Assembly (NCBI GenBank): GCA_043775055.1
Contig: JAYVSU010000128.1
Location: 1 to 25,240 of the forward strand
From: Aalborgiella sp043775055
GTDB lineage: Bacteria; Pseudomonadota; Gammaproteobacteria; Burkholderiales; Burkholderiaceae_C
DNA: 25,240 nucleotides
Direction of reading: 5' to 3'
Part shown: piece by piece, positions 6,759-13,541 of the stretch
Layout of the letters: every line of letters starts with the position of its first letter
How positions within the stretch are numbered: position 1 is the first letter of the stretch
The notes under the pieces: model-generated
Told to the model about the DNA's origin: nothing
The model's database searches: none
Seen by the model: only the letters and a program-made list of their open reading frames with translations
Made by a program: the position numbers and the translations under genes

Positions 6759-8024
6759 ATGCCTACAAACAAAACCACATCGCCAGATCGCTCTGCGGAG
6801 AGCTTGAGACATAGTGTAACTTTAGTCTTGGTGTTGGCGCTGGGGGCTGCTATTTCGCTAGGGGTGACGCGGTTTTCGTATGGTTTGCTGTTACCGCCTA
6901 TGCGCGCGGACCTTGGCTGGTCTTACACCTTGGCCGGTGCGATGAACACGGTCAACGCCTTGGGTTACTTGCTGGGCGCGTTGTCTATGCCGCACTTGCT
7001 CAAGCGTTTTGGTGCGGCGCAGATGCTCATCGTGGGCGCCGTTTTTGCCAGTATTTTCATGATGTTGACGGGGTTTTTCACCACGGCAACGCCACTTCTG
7101 TTGCAGCGTTTGTTAGCAGGCGTGGCCAGTGCGTGGGTTTTTGTGGCAGGTGGTTTACTTGCGGCGCAACTGGGTGCGCGCGAACCTGCCCGCAGTGGGT
7201 TGTTGTTGGGTGTGTATTACGGGGGCACGGGGTTGGGTATCGTGTTTTCGGCACTCACGGTGCCCAGCGTGGCGCAGCTGGTACAAACCAGTTTGCCCGA
7301 AGCGGTGCATGGCTGGGTCTGGGCTTGGTGGGCATTAGCGGGAGGCTGTGCCTTGGCAACTATGGTGCTGATGCGTTATGTGGACGCTTTGAAAACGCTG
7401 GCTGGCAGTCTAGGTTCATCCAGTAAAGGGCAAGCCGTAACTCCGGAGCCGTCCGCAAAAATCACGCCTCATGCGTTTCGCTGGAGCATATTTTCATTCG
7501 CTTTGTTAGGTTACGGTTGCTTTGGCATTGGCTATATCGGCTACATGACGTTTGTGATTGCCTTGTTGCGCGAGCAAGCTGCCAGCACCGCGATGGTGAC
7601 CGTTTTTTACACGCTGTTAGGTCTGGCAGTGATGGCGTCTTCGCGGATTTGGGCCCGTCTGCTGGACAAATACAAAGGCGGCCAAGCTTTGGCACTGCTC
7701 AATATGCTGCTGGGTTGTGCGATTGTGATTCCCGCGCTGACCACTTGGCAACCCGCTTTGATACTCTCAGGCGTGCTGTTTGGTGCAGTATTTTTATCGG
7801 TGGTGGCATCAACCACGGCCTTGGTGCGGCACAACTTGCCGCAATCAGCTTGGGCTGCGGGTATCAGTGCTTTCACGATTGTGTTTGCAGCAGGGCAGAT
7901 TGTTGGCCCAACGATGGTGGGCTGGATTGCCGATGGCGCAGGCGGCTTAGAGCGCGGCTTGTTGATGTCTGCACTGGCGTTATGGGCAGGTGCAGCGCTT
8001 GCTTGGCAGCAAAAACCGCTCTGA
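6759..8024 (+). CDS. MFS transporter, YbfB/YjiJ type
   Basis: A 421-residue permease with about twelve hydrophobic helices in two halves split by a polar loop around residues 215-240 (SSSKGQAVTPEPSAKITP). The N-terminus has GVTRFSYGLLLPPMRADLGW, typical of the YbfB/YjiJ branch of the major facilitator superfamily, and the second half has a matching YGCFGIGYIGYMTFVIALLR. It should move a small molecule across the inner membrane using the proton gradient; the substrate is not predictable. Start ATG 6759 is the first in frame. It is transcribed away from the outer-membrane-type gene with only 37 bp between starts, so the two promoters must overlap each other's 5' regions. Confidence 0.9.
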   Translation: MPTNKTTSPDRSAESLRHSVTLVLVLALGAAISLGVTRFSYGLLLPPMRADLGWSYTLAGAMNTVNALGYLLGALSMPHLLKRFGAAQMLIVGAVFASIFMMLTGFFTTATPLLLQRLLAGVASAWVFVAGGLLAAQLGAREPARSGLLLGVYYGGTGLGIVFSALTVPSVAQLVQTSLPEAVHGWVWAWWALAGGCALATMVLMRYVDALKTLAGSLGSSSKGQAVTPEPSAKITPHAFRWSIFSFALLGYGCFGIGYIGYMTFVIALLREQAASTAMVTVFYTLLGLAVMASSRIWARLLDKYKGGQALALLNMLLGCAIVIPALTTWQPALILSGVLFGAVFLSVVASTTALVRHNLPQSAWAAGISAFTIVFAAGQIVGPTMVGWIADGAGGLERGLLMSALALWAGAALAWQQKPL

Positions 8025-8060
8025 AAGCAGGTATGACATTTCAGAATTTCGATTAATTTT

Positions 8061-8104
8061 GCTATAAATAAAATAGCTTAATTGTGAATAAAGACGTCGT
8101 CTAT
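8061..8104 (-). repeat. Dispersed AT-rich repeat, copy 1
   Basis: GCTATAAATAAAATAGCT begins this copy, in opposite orientation to the copies at 16114, 18048 and 23846. It shares the GCTAT...ATAGC core, the following AATTxxxAATAAA stretch and a degenerate version of the terminal box. It lies between the MFS gene and the TonB-like gene. Confidence 0.5.
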
Positions 8105-8207
8105 GATCAAATTAATGCATAAAATAACGTTATAAACTATCACTAATTAAAATCCGTCCATATGACGCTCATAAATCGGCCTCGTTTTGTGCGATTATTA
8201 GGTGTCG

Positions 8208-9347
8208 ATGCAATTTCAACAATCCGCCCATCAACTCCCGAGTCCACGCCTGTCGCCACCTGCATTGCTGCTCGTGGCTGCGATGCATATCGCTTTAATT
8301 TGGCTAGTGTTGCAAATGGCCCCTATACAACGCAAAGTACAAGAGTTGCGAGAGGTGGTGGTGCAATTGACACTGCCTATCACGCTGCCACCACCTAAAC
8401 CGATACCTCCGCTACCCAAAATTACGGTTCCCCCGCCACCGCCAAAAGAGCGTCCGATCAAACCACCCATGGTGAAAAACACCATCACCACGCCGCCGCC
8501 GGAGCGTGTAGAGCCCAAACCGACGCGCCAACCCAAAGCGGCACAGCAGCCCAGTCCGCCTGCGCCTGTAGAAACTGTGCCTGAAATCAAAGCGCCAGAA
8601 GTTCAAGTTCAAAAAGAATTGCCTAAAGAAGTTGTTAAGGAAGTTGTTAAAGAGGTTCCTAAAGAGTTGCCGAAGGTAGAAACCCCTGCGCCTACTCCAG
8701 CGCCGCCTAAACCGCAGCCCGAAGTGGTGGCGGATGTGCCAAAACCTGCGCCAGCACCCACACCTGCCCCCGCTCCCGTCGCTGCCGCACCAACACCCGC
8801 ACCTGTCGTAGCGCCAGCTGCAGAGCCGGTCCGTGCAGCTGCACCAACTGCCCCTGTTGCAGCTGCTGCAGCGCCCTCCGTAGCAACGGCACCAGTGCAA
8901 GCCGCAACCACTTCTTCCGTGTCTTCTTCAACCTCTGCTGCAGCGCCGGCACGCTCTAGTCCGATTTCAGTGCCAGGCTCAGGCAGCCCAGGTTCGGCCA
9001 GTACCGCCAGTTCGGGTACGCCATCTTTGGGTAGCGCGTTGGTCAATTCTGGCCCCAACGGTGCACGAAATGGCACAGCAGCTGGTTCACCCAACTCGGG
9101 TTCAGGCTCGGGCTATGTGAGTTCAGGCTGCCGAGGCGGCTTTTGTGGCGATGAGTTGAAAGCAAGATCCAGCGCCCAATTGAACCCGAGCAAGCGGCCA
9201 GATGCCTTTGAAACGCAAATGGGGAAAGCTGGTAAAAGTGATTGTTTAAACCCAACGAGTGGTGCAAATGGCAAAGAAACTTACACAGGTTTATTGGCGG
9301 GAATTCAAAATGCCAACCGATTCTTGCAAGGCGATTGCCCTAAATAA
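8208..9347 (+). CDS. TonB-like energy transducer with atypical C-terminus
   Basis: A 379-residue protein from ATG 8208; AGGT at 8200-8203 favours this over a GTG two codons earlier. The N-terminus is TonB-like: a short cytoplasmic tail, one membrane helix (about 19-38, LLLVAAMHIALIWLVL) with His27 where TonB has its essential helix histidine, then VVVQLTLPITLPPPKP. A long proline/lysine/alanine periplasmic spacer follows, including five KE-type tetrapeptides (DNA 8613-8672), then a Ser/Gly linker. The last about 80 residues carry four cysteines (CRGGFC, SDCLNP, GDCPK) and end with GLLAGIQNANRFLQGDC; I see no YP motif or beta-alpha-beta-beta pattern of the TonB C-terminal domain. It is first in a cluster with ExbB and two ExbD, so it is probably energised by them, but its outer partner is likely not a standard TonB-dependent receptor. 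Confidence 0.78.
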   Translation: MQFQQSAHQLPSPRLSPPALLLVAAMHIALIWLVLQMAPIQRKVQELREVVVQLTLPITLPPPKPIPPLPKITVPPPPPKERPIKPPMVKNTITTPPPERVEPKPTRQPKAAQQPSPPAPVETVPEIKAPEVQVQKELPKEVVKEVVKEVPKELPKVETPAPTPAPPKPQPEVVADVPKPAPAPTPAPAPVAAAPTPAPVVAPAAEPVRAAAPTAPVAAAAAPSVATAPVQAATTSSVSSSTSAAAPARSSPISVPGSGSPGSASTASSGTPSLGSALVNSGPNGARNGTAAGSPNSGSGSGYVSSGCRGGFCGDELKARSSAQLNPSKRPDAFETQMGKAGKSDCLNPTSGANGKETYTGLLAGIQNANRFLQGDCPK

Positions 9348-9400
9348 ATGACGAATAAATATAAATCGATTTGATTGAAAATGAACTCAGGAATTTACCC

Positions 9401-10354
9401 ATGTCTATCAAACTAAAACCCACAGTAGTTCTATCTACTACCCATTTAGCATGGAGCACCCGCTTGTGCTGCGCTGCTTTGCTGGCAGTGGGGTTGACGC
9501 TCGGATACGTCAATTTTGCGCATGCGCAAAGCGCGCCGGCTTCGGCCGTCCCTGTGGTTGCGCCAGCTACGGTTAGTTTGACCACCGCGCCCGTTTTAGC
9601 CAATGTGCCTGCAGCGGGAGATGTCAAGGCGGACAATCCGCCAGTTGCAGAAAATCCCTACGGCTTGAGCGCCATGTGGGGGCAGGGCGACTGGATTGCC
9701 AAACTGACGGTGCTGCTGTTGGTCATCATGTCCTTGGCCAGTTGGTACGTATTGGTCAGCAAACTGATTGCACAAAACCGCCTCAAAGCGATGGCAACAG
9801 AAGCTACAGAAACCTTCAAAAAAGCAAAAAACCTTAGCGCCGGCGTCAAAGTCTTGGCGGAAGACAGCCCGTTTCGTTACATTGCAGACAATGCCTCGGA
9901 CGCGATGAAGCAACACAGCAGCGTGGCCGGCCAAGTCGATTTGAACACTTGGGCCGCCCAGAACATTGAGCGCTCCGTCGCTTTGGTGCAAAGCAATTCG
10001 CAGCAAGGTTTGGCGGTGCTGGCAACGGTCGGTTCAACCGCGCCGTTTGTTGGTTTGTTCGGCACGGTTTGGGGGATTTACAACGCACTGGTCAAAATTG
10101 GCGCGTCTGGCCAAGCTTCCATCGATAAAGTTGCGGGCCCTGTGGGTGAAGCGCTGATCATGACGGCTATTGGTTTAGCGGTGGCGGTGCCTGCGGTGTT
10201 GGGCTACAACTGGTTGGTGCGCCGCAACAAGCTGGGCATGGATGCCGTGCGTGCTTTTGGCTCAGACTTGCACACCAGCTTGCTGGTGCAGGCAGACCGC
10301 GACGATCTGGCTGATGCCGCCGCTGCCGCCAAAACGCAAGTGAACCACATTTAA
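9401..10354 (+). CDS. exbB: ExbB/TolQ/MotA-type proton channel protein
   Basis: A 317-residue protein from ATG 9401, preceded by AGGA; an upstream TTG at 9371 is less likely. It begins with a signal-peptide-like helix (CCAALLAVGLTLGYVNFAHA, cleavage after AHA) and an Ala/Pro-rich periplasmic stretch, as in long ExbB forms. Three membrane helices follow: about WIAKLTVLLLVIMSLASWYV, then GLAVLATVGSTAPFVGLFGT and ALIMTAIGLAVAVPAVLGYN. The STAPFVGLFGTVWGI motif is the family hallmark. With ExbD it forms an inner-membrane proton channel that energises the TonB-like protein. It begins 53 bp after the TonB-like gene and ends 18 bp before the first ExbD. Confidence 0.93.
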   Translation: MSIKLKPTVVLSTTHLAWSTRLCCAALLAVGLTLGYVNFAHAQSAPASAVPVVAPATVSLTTAPVLANVPAAGDVKADNPPVAENPYGLSAMWGQGDWIAKLTVLLLVIMSLASWYVLVSKLIAQNRLKAMATEATETFKKAKNLSAGVKVLAEDSPFRYIADNASDAMKQHSSVAGQVDLNTWAAQNIERSVALVQSNSQQGLAVLATVGSTAPFVGLFGTVWGIYNALVKIGASGQASIDKVAGPVGEALIMTAIGLAVAVPAVLGYNWLVRRNKLGMDAVRAFGSDLHTSLLVQADRDDLADAAAAAKTQVNHI

Positions 10355-10372
10355 TTTATCGAATCAGCAGTT

Positions 10373-10801
10373 ATGGCTATCTCGTTCAACAAAAGCCGAG
10401 GCGCAGACGATACTTTGATGTCGGACATCAACACCACGCCCTTGGTGGATGTGATGCTGGTATTGCTCATTATCTTTTTAATCACCATTCCAGCGGTGAA
10501 CTCCACCGTTCAAATCAAGCTACCCAAAGAGACCATCAATATTAGCGAAGCCAAAGTGGATACGGTGGTGATTTCAGTCGATGCGGCGGGTTTGAAATAC
10601 TGGGGCAATGACAAACTTGATACGCGCGACGGGCAATCCAAGCGTTTTGAAGCACTGCGCGCCATGCCGGTAAAGCCAGAAGTCCATATTCGTGGCGACG
10701 CCAGTGCAGACTACAAAGCCATTGGCGAAGTGGTCTATGCCCTGCAAGCGGTAGGCGTGACGCGCATTGGCTTTATCACCCAACAGCCACCGAAAAACTG
10801 A
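10373..10801 (+). CDS. exbD: ExbD/TolR-type protein 1
   Basis: A 142-residue protein with a short cytoplasmic tail, one membrane helix (about 24-42, VDVMLVLLIIFLITIPAV) holding the proton-carrying Asp26 in INTTPLVDVML, and a periplasmic domain of the ExbD/TolR fold. It assembles with ExbB as the stator of the TonB-like motor. It lies 18 bp after exbB and 23 bp before a second ExbD gene. The two ExbD proteins differ clearly in the periplasmic part, so this is not a recent tandem duplication. Confidence 0.93.
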   Translation: MAISFNKSRGADDTLMSDINTTPLVDVMLVLLIIFLITIPAVNSTVQIKLPKETINISEAKVDTVVISVDAAGLKYWGNDKLDTRDGQSKRFEALRAMPVKPEVHIRGDASADYKAIGEVVYALQAVGVTRIGFITQQPPKN

Positions 10802-10824
10802 GCCTGGTAGGAAGAAAACAAACT

Positions 10825-11286
10825 ATGGCTATGAATATTGGGCAAACTGAGGCAACCGGATCGACCAATGGCGACCCAGATGTGATGGTCGAGATGAACA
10901 CCACGCCCTTGATTGACGTGATGTTGGTCCTCTTGGTGATGCTGATTATCACCATCCCGATTCAGCTACATTCGGTCAAAGTTGACATGCCTGTGGGCGT
11001 ACCGCAAACGCAGACGGAGCCGCCCAAAGTTGTTGTTCTTGAAATTGACGCTAACAGCCAAGTGCTGTGGGACAAGCAAGTCGTGCCCAATCGCGCTACT
11101 TTAGAAGCAAAAATGCAAGCGGTCGTTGCGCTACCTGGTGAACAACCCGAAATTCACTTCATGCCTAACCAAACCGCAAAATACGAGACCGTCGCAGCGG
11201 TGATGGCGTCAGCCCAACGCATTGGCTTGCAAAAAATTGGCATGGCCAATATTGATGCGTTTGGCCCGCCAGCTGTAAAACCTTGA
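10825..11286 (+). CDS. ExbD/TolR-type protein 2
   Basis: A 153-residue second ExbD. The conserved aspartate is Asp31 (EMNTTPLIDVMLVLLVML), followed by a single membrane helix and a periplasmic domain ending in a proline-containing tail (FGPPAVKP). AGGAAG at 10808-10813 is the likely ribosome site, with a rather long spacing to ATG 10825; an ATG at 10831 is also possible. Paired ExbD1/ExbD2 proteins downstream of one ExbB are known from xanthomonads and other proteobacteria, where the second is needed for only some substrates. It is the last gene of the cluster and converges on mnmA with 27 bp between. Confidence 0.92.
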   Translation: MAMNIGQTEATGSTNGDPDVMVEMNTTPLIDVMLVLLVMLIITIPIQLHSVKVDMPVGVPQTQTEPPKVVVLEIDANSQVLWDKQVVPNRATLEAKMQAVVALPGEQPEIHFMPNQTAKYETVAAVMASAQRIGLQKIGMANIDAFGPPAVKP

Positions 11287-11313
11287 GTAATTTTTTGATG
11301 GGTTTTCGTACGG

Positions 11314-12513
11314 TCAAGGCTTGGCTGCGCTAATATTCCCGCCACCCAAACACACCTCACCGTCATACAACACGGCGGATTGACCCGGTGTGACCGCCCA
11401 TTGCGGCTGCGGAAAGGTCAGTTCAAACGTATTAGCACCCATATCAGAGCTCACCAGTTGGCAGGGTGAATCTGCCTGCCGATAGCGTGTTTTAGAGTTG
11501 AGCGTCGCGGTCGTTGGTGCTTGCCCAGCCACCCAGCTCAGGTTGTCTGCCGTGAGTGCGTGAGACTGCAGCCAAGGGTGGTCATGCCCTTGCACTACCC
11601 ACAATGTGTTGTTGGTCATGTCTTTTCGTGCGACAAACCATGGCGTATGCTCGCCTACGCCACGCTGTCCGAGGGCTTGGATGGCTTTGAGTTCAGCGCC
11701 TTTGGCCTTCACACCGCCAATACCCAGCCCTTGGCGCTGCCCCAATGTGTAAAAACTCAAACCTTGATGCATACCCAGCACTCGGCCTTCTGCGTTTTTG
11801 ATCGGGCCAGGTTCTTTGGCAATGTAGCGGTTCAAAAAATCTCGGAAAGGCCGCTCACCAATGAAACAAATGCCGGTTGAATCCTTCTTTTTCGCATTCG
11901 GCAGGCCGATTTCGTCAGCAATACGACGTACTTCGGTTTTTTGAAGTTCACCGACTGGGAACAGCGTTTTAGAGAGCTGAGCTTGGTTCAAGCGGTGCAA
12001 AAAGTAGCTTTGGTCTTTGCTGGCATCCAAACCCTTCAGGAGCTCGTATTTTTGTGATGTCTCGTTCAAACGCACCCGCGCATAGTGGCCAGTAGCGATT
12101 TTGTCGGCACCCAGCCGCATCGCGTGGTCTAAAAAGGCTTTGAATTTAATTTCAGCATTGCACAGCACGTCCGGGTTAGGGGTGCGACCCGCTTGGTATT
12201 CACGCAAAAATTCGGCGAAAACGCGGTCTTTGTATTCGTTGGCAAAATTGACGTGTTCAATTTCAATGCCGATAACGTCAGCCACGGCGGCAGCGTCAAT
12301 AAAATCGACATTGGACGAACAAAACTCCGAATCGTCGTCGTCTTCCCAGTTTTTCATGAAGATGCCGACAACGTCATACCCCTGCTGTTTCAGCAAATAT
12401 GCCGTCACCGCAGAGTCCACGCCGCCGCTCAAGCCGACCACGACTTTGTGTCCTGCGCCTATTTTTTCGATATTTAGCGAGCTACTTGGCTGAAATTTGT
12501 TGCTATCTGTCAT
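11314..12513 (-). CDS. mnmA: tRNA-specific 2-thiouridylase MnmA
   Basis: A 399-residue enzyme that makes 2-thiouridine at the wobble base U34 of tRNA for Lys, Glu and Gln. The ATP pyrophosphatase loop is SGGVDS (29-34); the two catalytic cysteines are Cys118 in DVLCNAEIKF and Cys216 in DSTGICFIGER. GHYAR and SKDQSYFLHRL are conserved substrate-binding stretches. The length is slightly above the usual about 360-380 because of an N-terminal tail (about 22 residues) and a longer C-terminal part. The start at 12513 lacks a visible Shine-Dalgarno. The gene is divergent from tcuR with 18 bp between the start codons. Confidence 0.97.
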   Translation of the reverse strand: MTDSNKFQPSSSLNIEKIGAGHKVVVGLSGGVDSAVTAYLLKQQGYDVVGIFMKNWEDDDDSEFCSSNVDFIDAAAVADVIGIEIEHVNFANEYKDRVFAEFLREYQAGRTPNPDVLCNAEIKFKAFLDHAMRLGADKIATGHYARVRLNETSQKYELLKGLDASKDQSYFLHRLNQAQLSKTLFPVGELQKTEVRRIADEIGLPNAKKKDSTGICFIGERPFRDFLNRYIAKEPGPIKNAEGRVLGMHQGLSFYTLGQRQGLGIGGVKAKGAELKAIQALGQRGVGEHTPWFVARKDMTNNTLWVVQGHDHPWLQSHALTADNLSWVAGQAPTTATLNSKTRYRQADSPCQLVSSDMGANTFELTFPQPQWAVTPGQSAVLYDGEVCLGGGNISAAKP

Positions 12514-12531
12514 ATATGCGATTATCTCAGC

Positions 12532-13458
12532 ATGGAATTACGTCAACTTCGTTATTTTGTTCGGGTGCTAGAACTGGGTAGTATCAGCCGCGCTGCATTG
12601 GATTTAGACTTGGTGCAATCGGCTCTGAGCCAACAAATCAGCCGTTTGGAGGGTGAGTTGTCCACCCGTTTGTTGCAGCGTACCAGCAAAGGTGTGGTGG
12701 CGACGGAGGCGGGGCTGGCTTTTTTCCGCGAAGCCCAGCTGACCCTGCGCCATGCCGACCAAGCCGTGCGCGCGGCACAACAAGCGCGACTGACTGGTGC
12801 CGTCAGCGTCGGACTCGCACCCACCACCTCCGCCGTTTTGGGTCTGCCCTTGATGCGCGCCATGCGCGAGCGCTACCCGGACGTACGGCTGCACATGGTC
12901 GAGGGCATGTCCGGCCACCTCTCAGCAATGCTCAATTCACGCCAACTGGACTTGACTGTGCTGTTTGACACCCAAGCGGTACGGCGATTGAGCGTGTTGC
13001 CGCTGGTAGATGAAAAGTTGTTTGTGATTCAAGCCAAGTCTGCATCGAAAGTTGCGCTTACGAAACAAACAAAAATGTCAGATTTAAAAGATGTTCCATT
13101 GATTTTGCCAACGGGTACGCATGGTTTGCGCAGTACCTTAGACGCCGCGTTTGCCAGAGCCAAATTCAAGCCGCATGTCGTGGCGGAAATTGACTCACTC
13201 ACACTGTCCATGGACGCTGTCGAGGCGGGCTTGGGCAGCACCGTGCAACCTTGGGCCGCTTTGGCGCGGTATACCGATGCAGCGGCGCGCTTTGTATGGT
13301 TTGAAATTGCAGATGTCCAAGTGCGCCGCGTGAACGCGATTTGCAGTTTGTCTGACGATGAATTGTCGCCCGCTGCCTTGGCTGCTCGGGTTGTGCTGGC
13401 GGATTGCGTCCGAGATTTGGTGACATCTAAGCAGTGGTTAGGTACTAAATTGCTCTAA
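12532..13458 (+). CDS. tcuR: LysR-type regulator of tricarballylate genes
   Basis: A 308-residue LysR-family regulator. The helix-turn-helix lies in the first about 60 residues (MELRQLRYFVRVLELGSISR, then AALDLDLVQSALSQQISRLE), followed by the two-lobed effector-binding domain. Its position right before tcuA, in the same direction, argues for TcuR, which in Salmonella responds to tricarballylate. A dyad in the gap after this gene (13469-13485) fits a LysR operator for the tcuAB promoter. The start ATG at 12532 has no good Shine-Dalgarno. The regulator role is inferred from neighbours. Confidence 0.8.
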   Translation: MELRQLRYFVRVLELGSISRAALDLDLVQSALSQQISRLEGELSTRLLQRTSKGVVATEAGLAFFREAQLTLRHADQAVRAAQQARLTGAVSVGLAPTTSAVLGLPLMRAMRERYPDVRLHMVEGMSGHLSAMLNSRQLDLTVLFDTQAVRRLSVLPLVDEKLFVIQAKSASKVALTKQTKMSDLKDVPLILPTGTHGLRSTLDAAFARAKFKPHVVAEIDSLTLSMDAVEAGLGSTVQPWAALARYTDAAARFVWFEIADVQVRRVNAICSLSDDELSPAALAARVVLADCVRDLVTSKQWLGTKLL

Positions 13459-13468
13459 ATGTGCTAGC

Positions 13469-13485
13469 CATCACATTTTGTGATG
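13469..13485. promoter_or_regulatory. Candidate LysR-type operator upstream of tcuA
   Basis: CATCACA-TTT-TGTGATG is a perfect 7-bp inverted repeat with a 3-base centre. It contains T-N11-A (13471-13483), the LysR box pattern, and lies 56 bp before the tcuA start, just after tcuR. A second, weaker dyad GTGA...TCAC is at 13522-13537. There is no T-tract, so a terminator is unlikely. Confidence 0.55.
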
Positions 13486-13541
13486 CCCCCATCGCTTTGT
13501 TGGCCTAGCGTGCAGCGATTGGTGAAGTTAAAGTCACGGAC

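Noticed and set aside
8094..8160. Possible Fur box upstream of the TonB-like gene
   Set aside because: The region is AT-rich, but I could not find a convincing GATAATGATAATC-type dyad, so iron control is not claimed.
8412..9094. Overlapping minus-strand frames rich in Gly, Cys, Arg or Ala opposite the TonB-like gene
   Set aside because: Their composition is the mirror of the Pro/Ala-rich repeats on the plus strand; no ribosome site or domain is seen.
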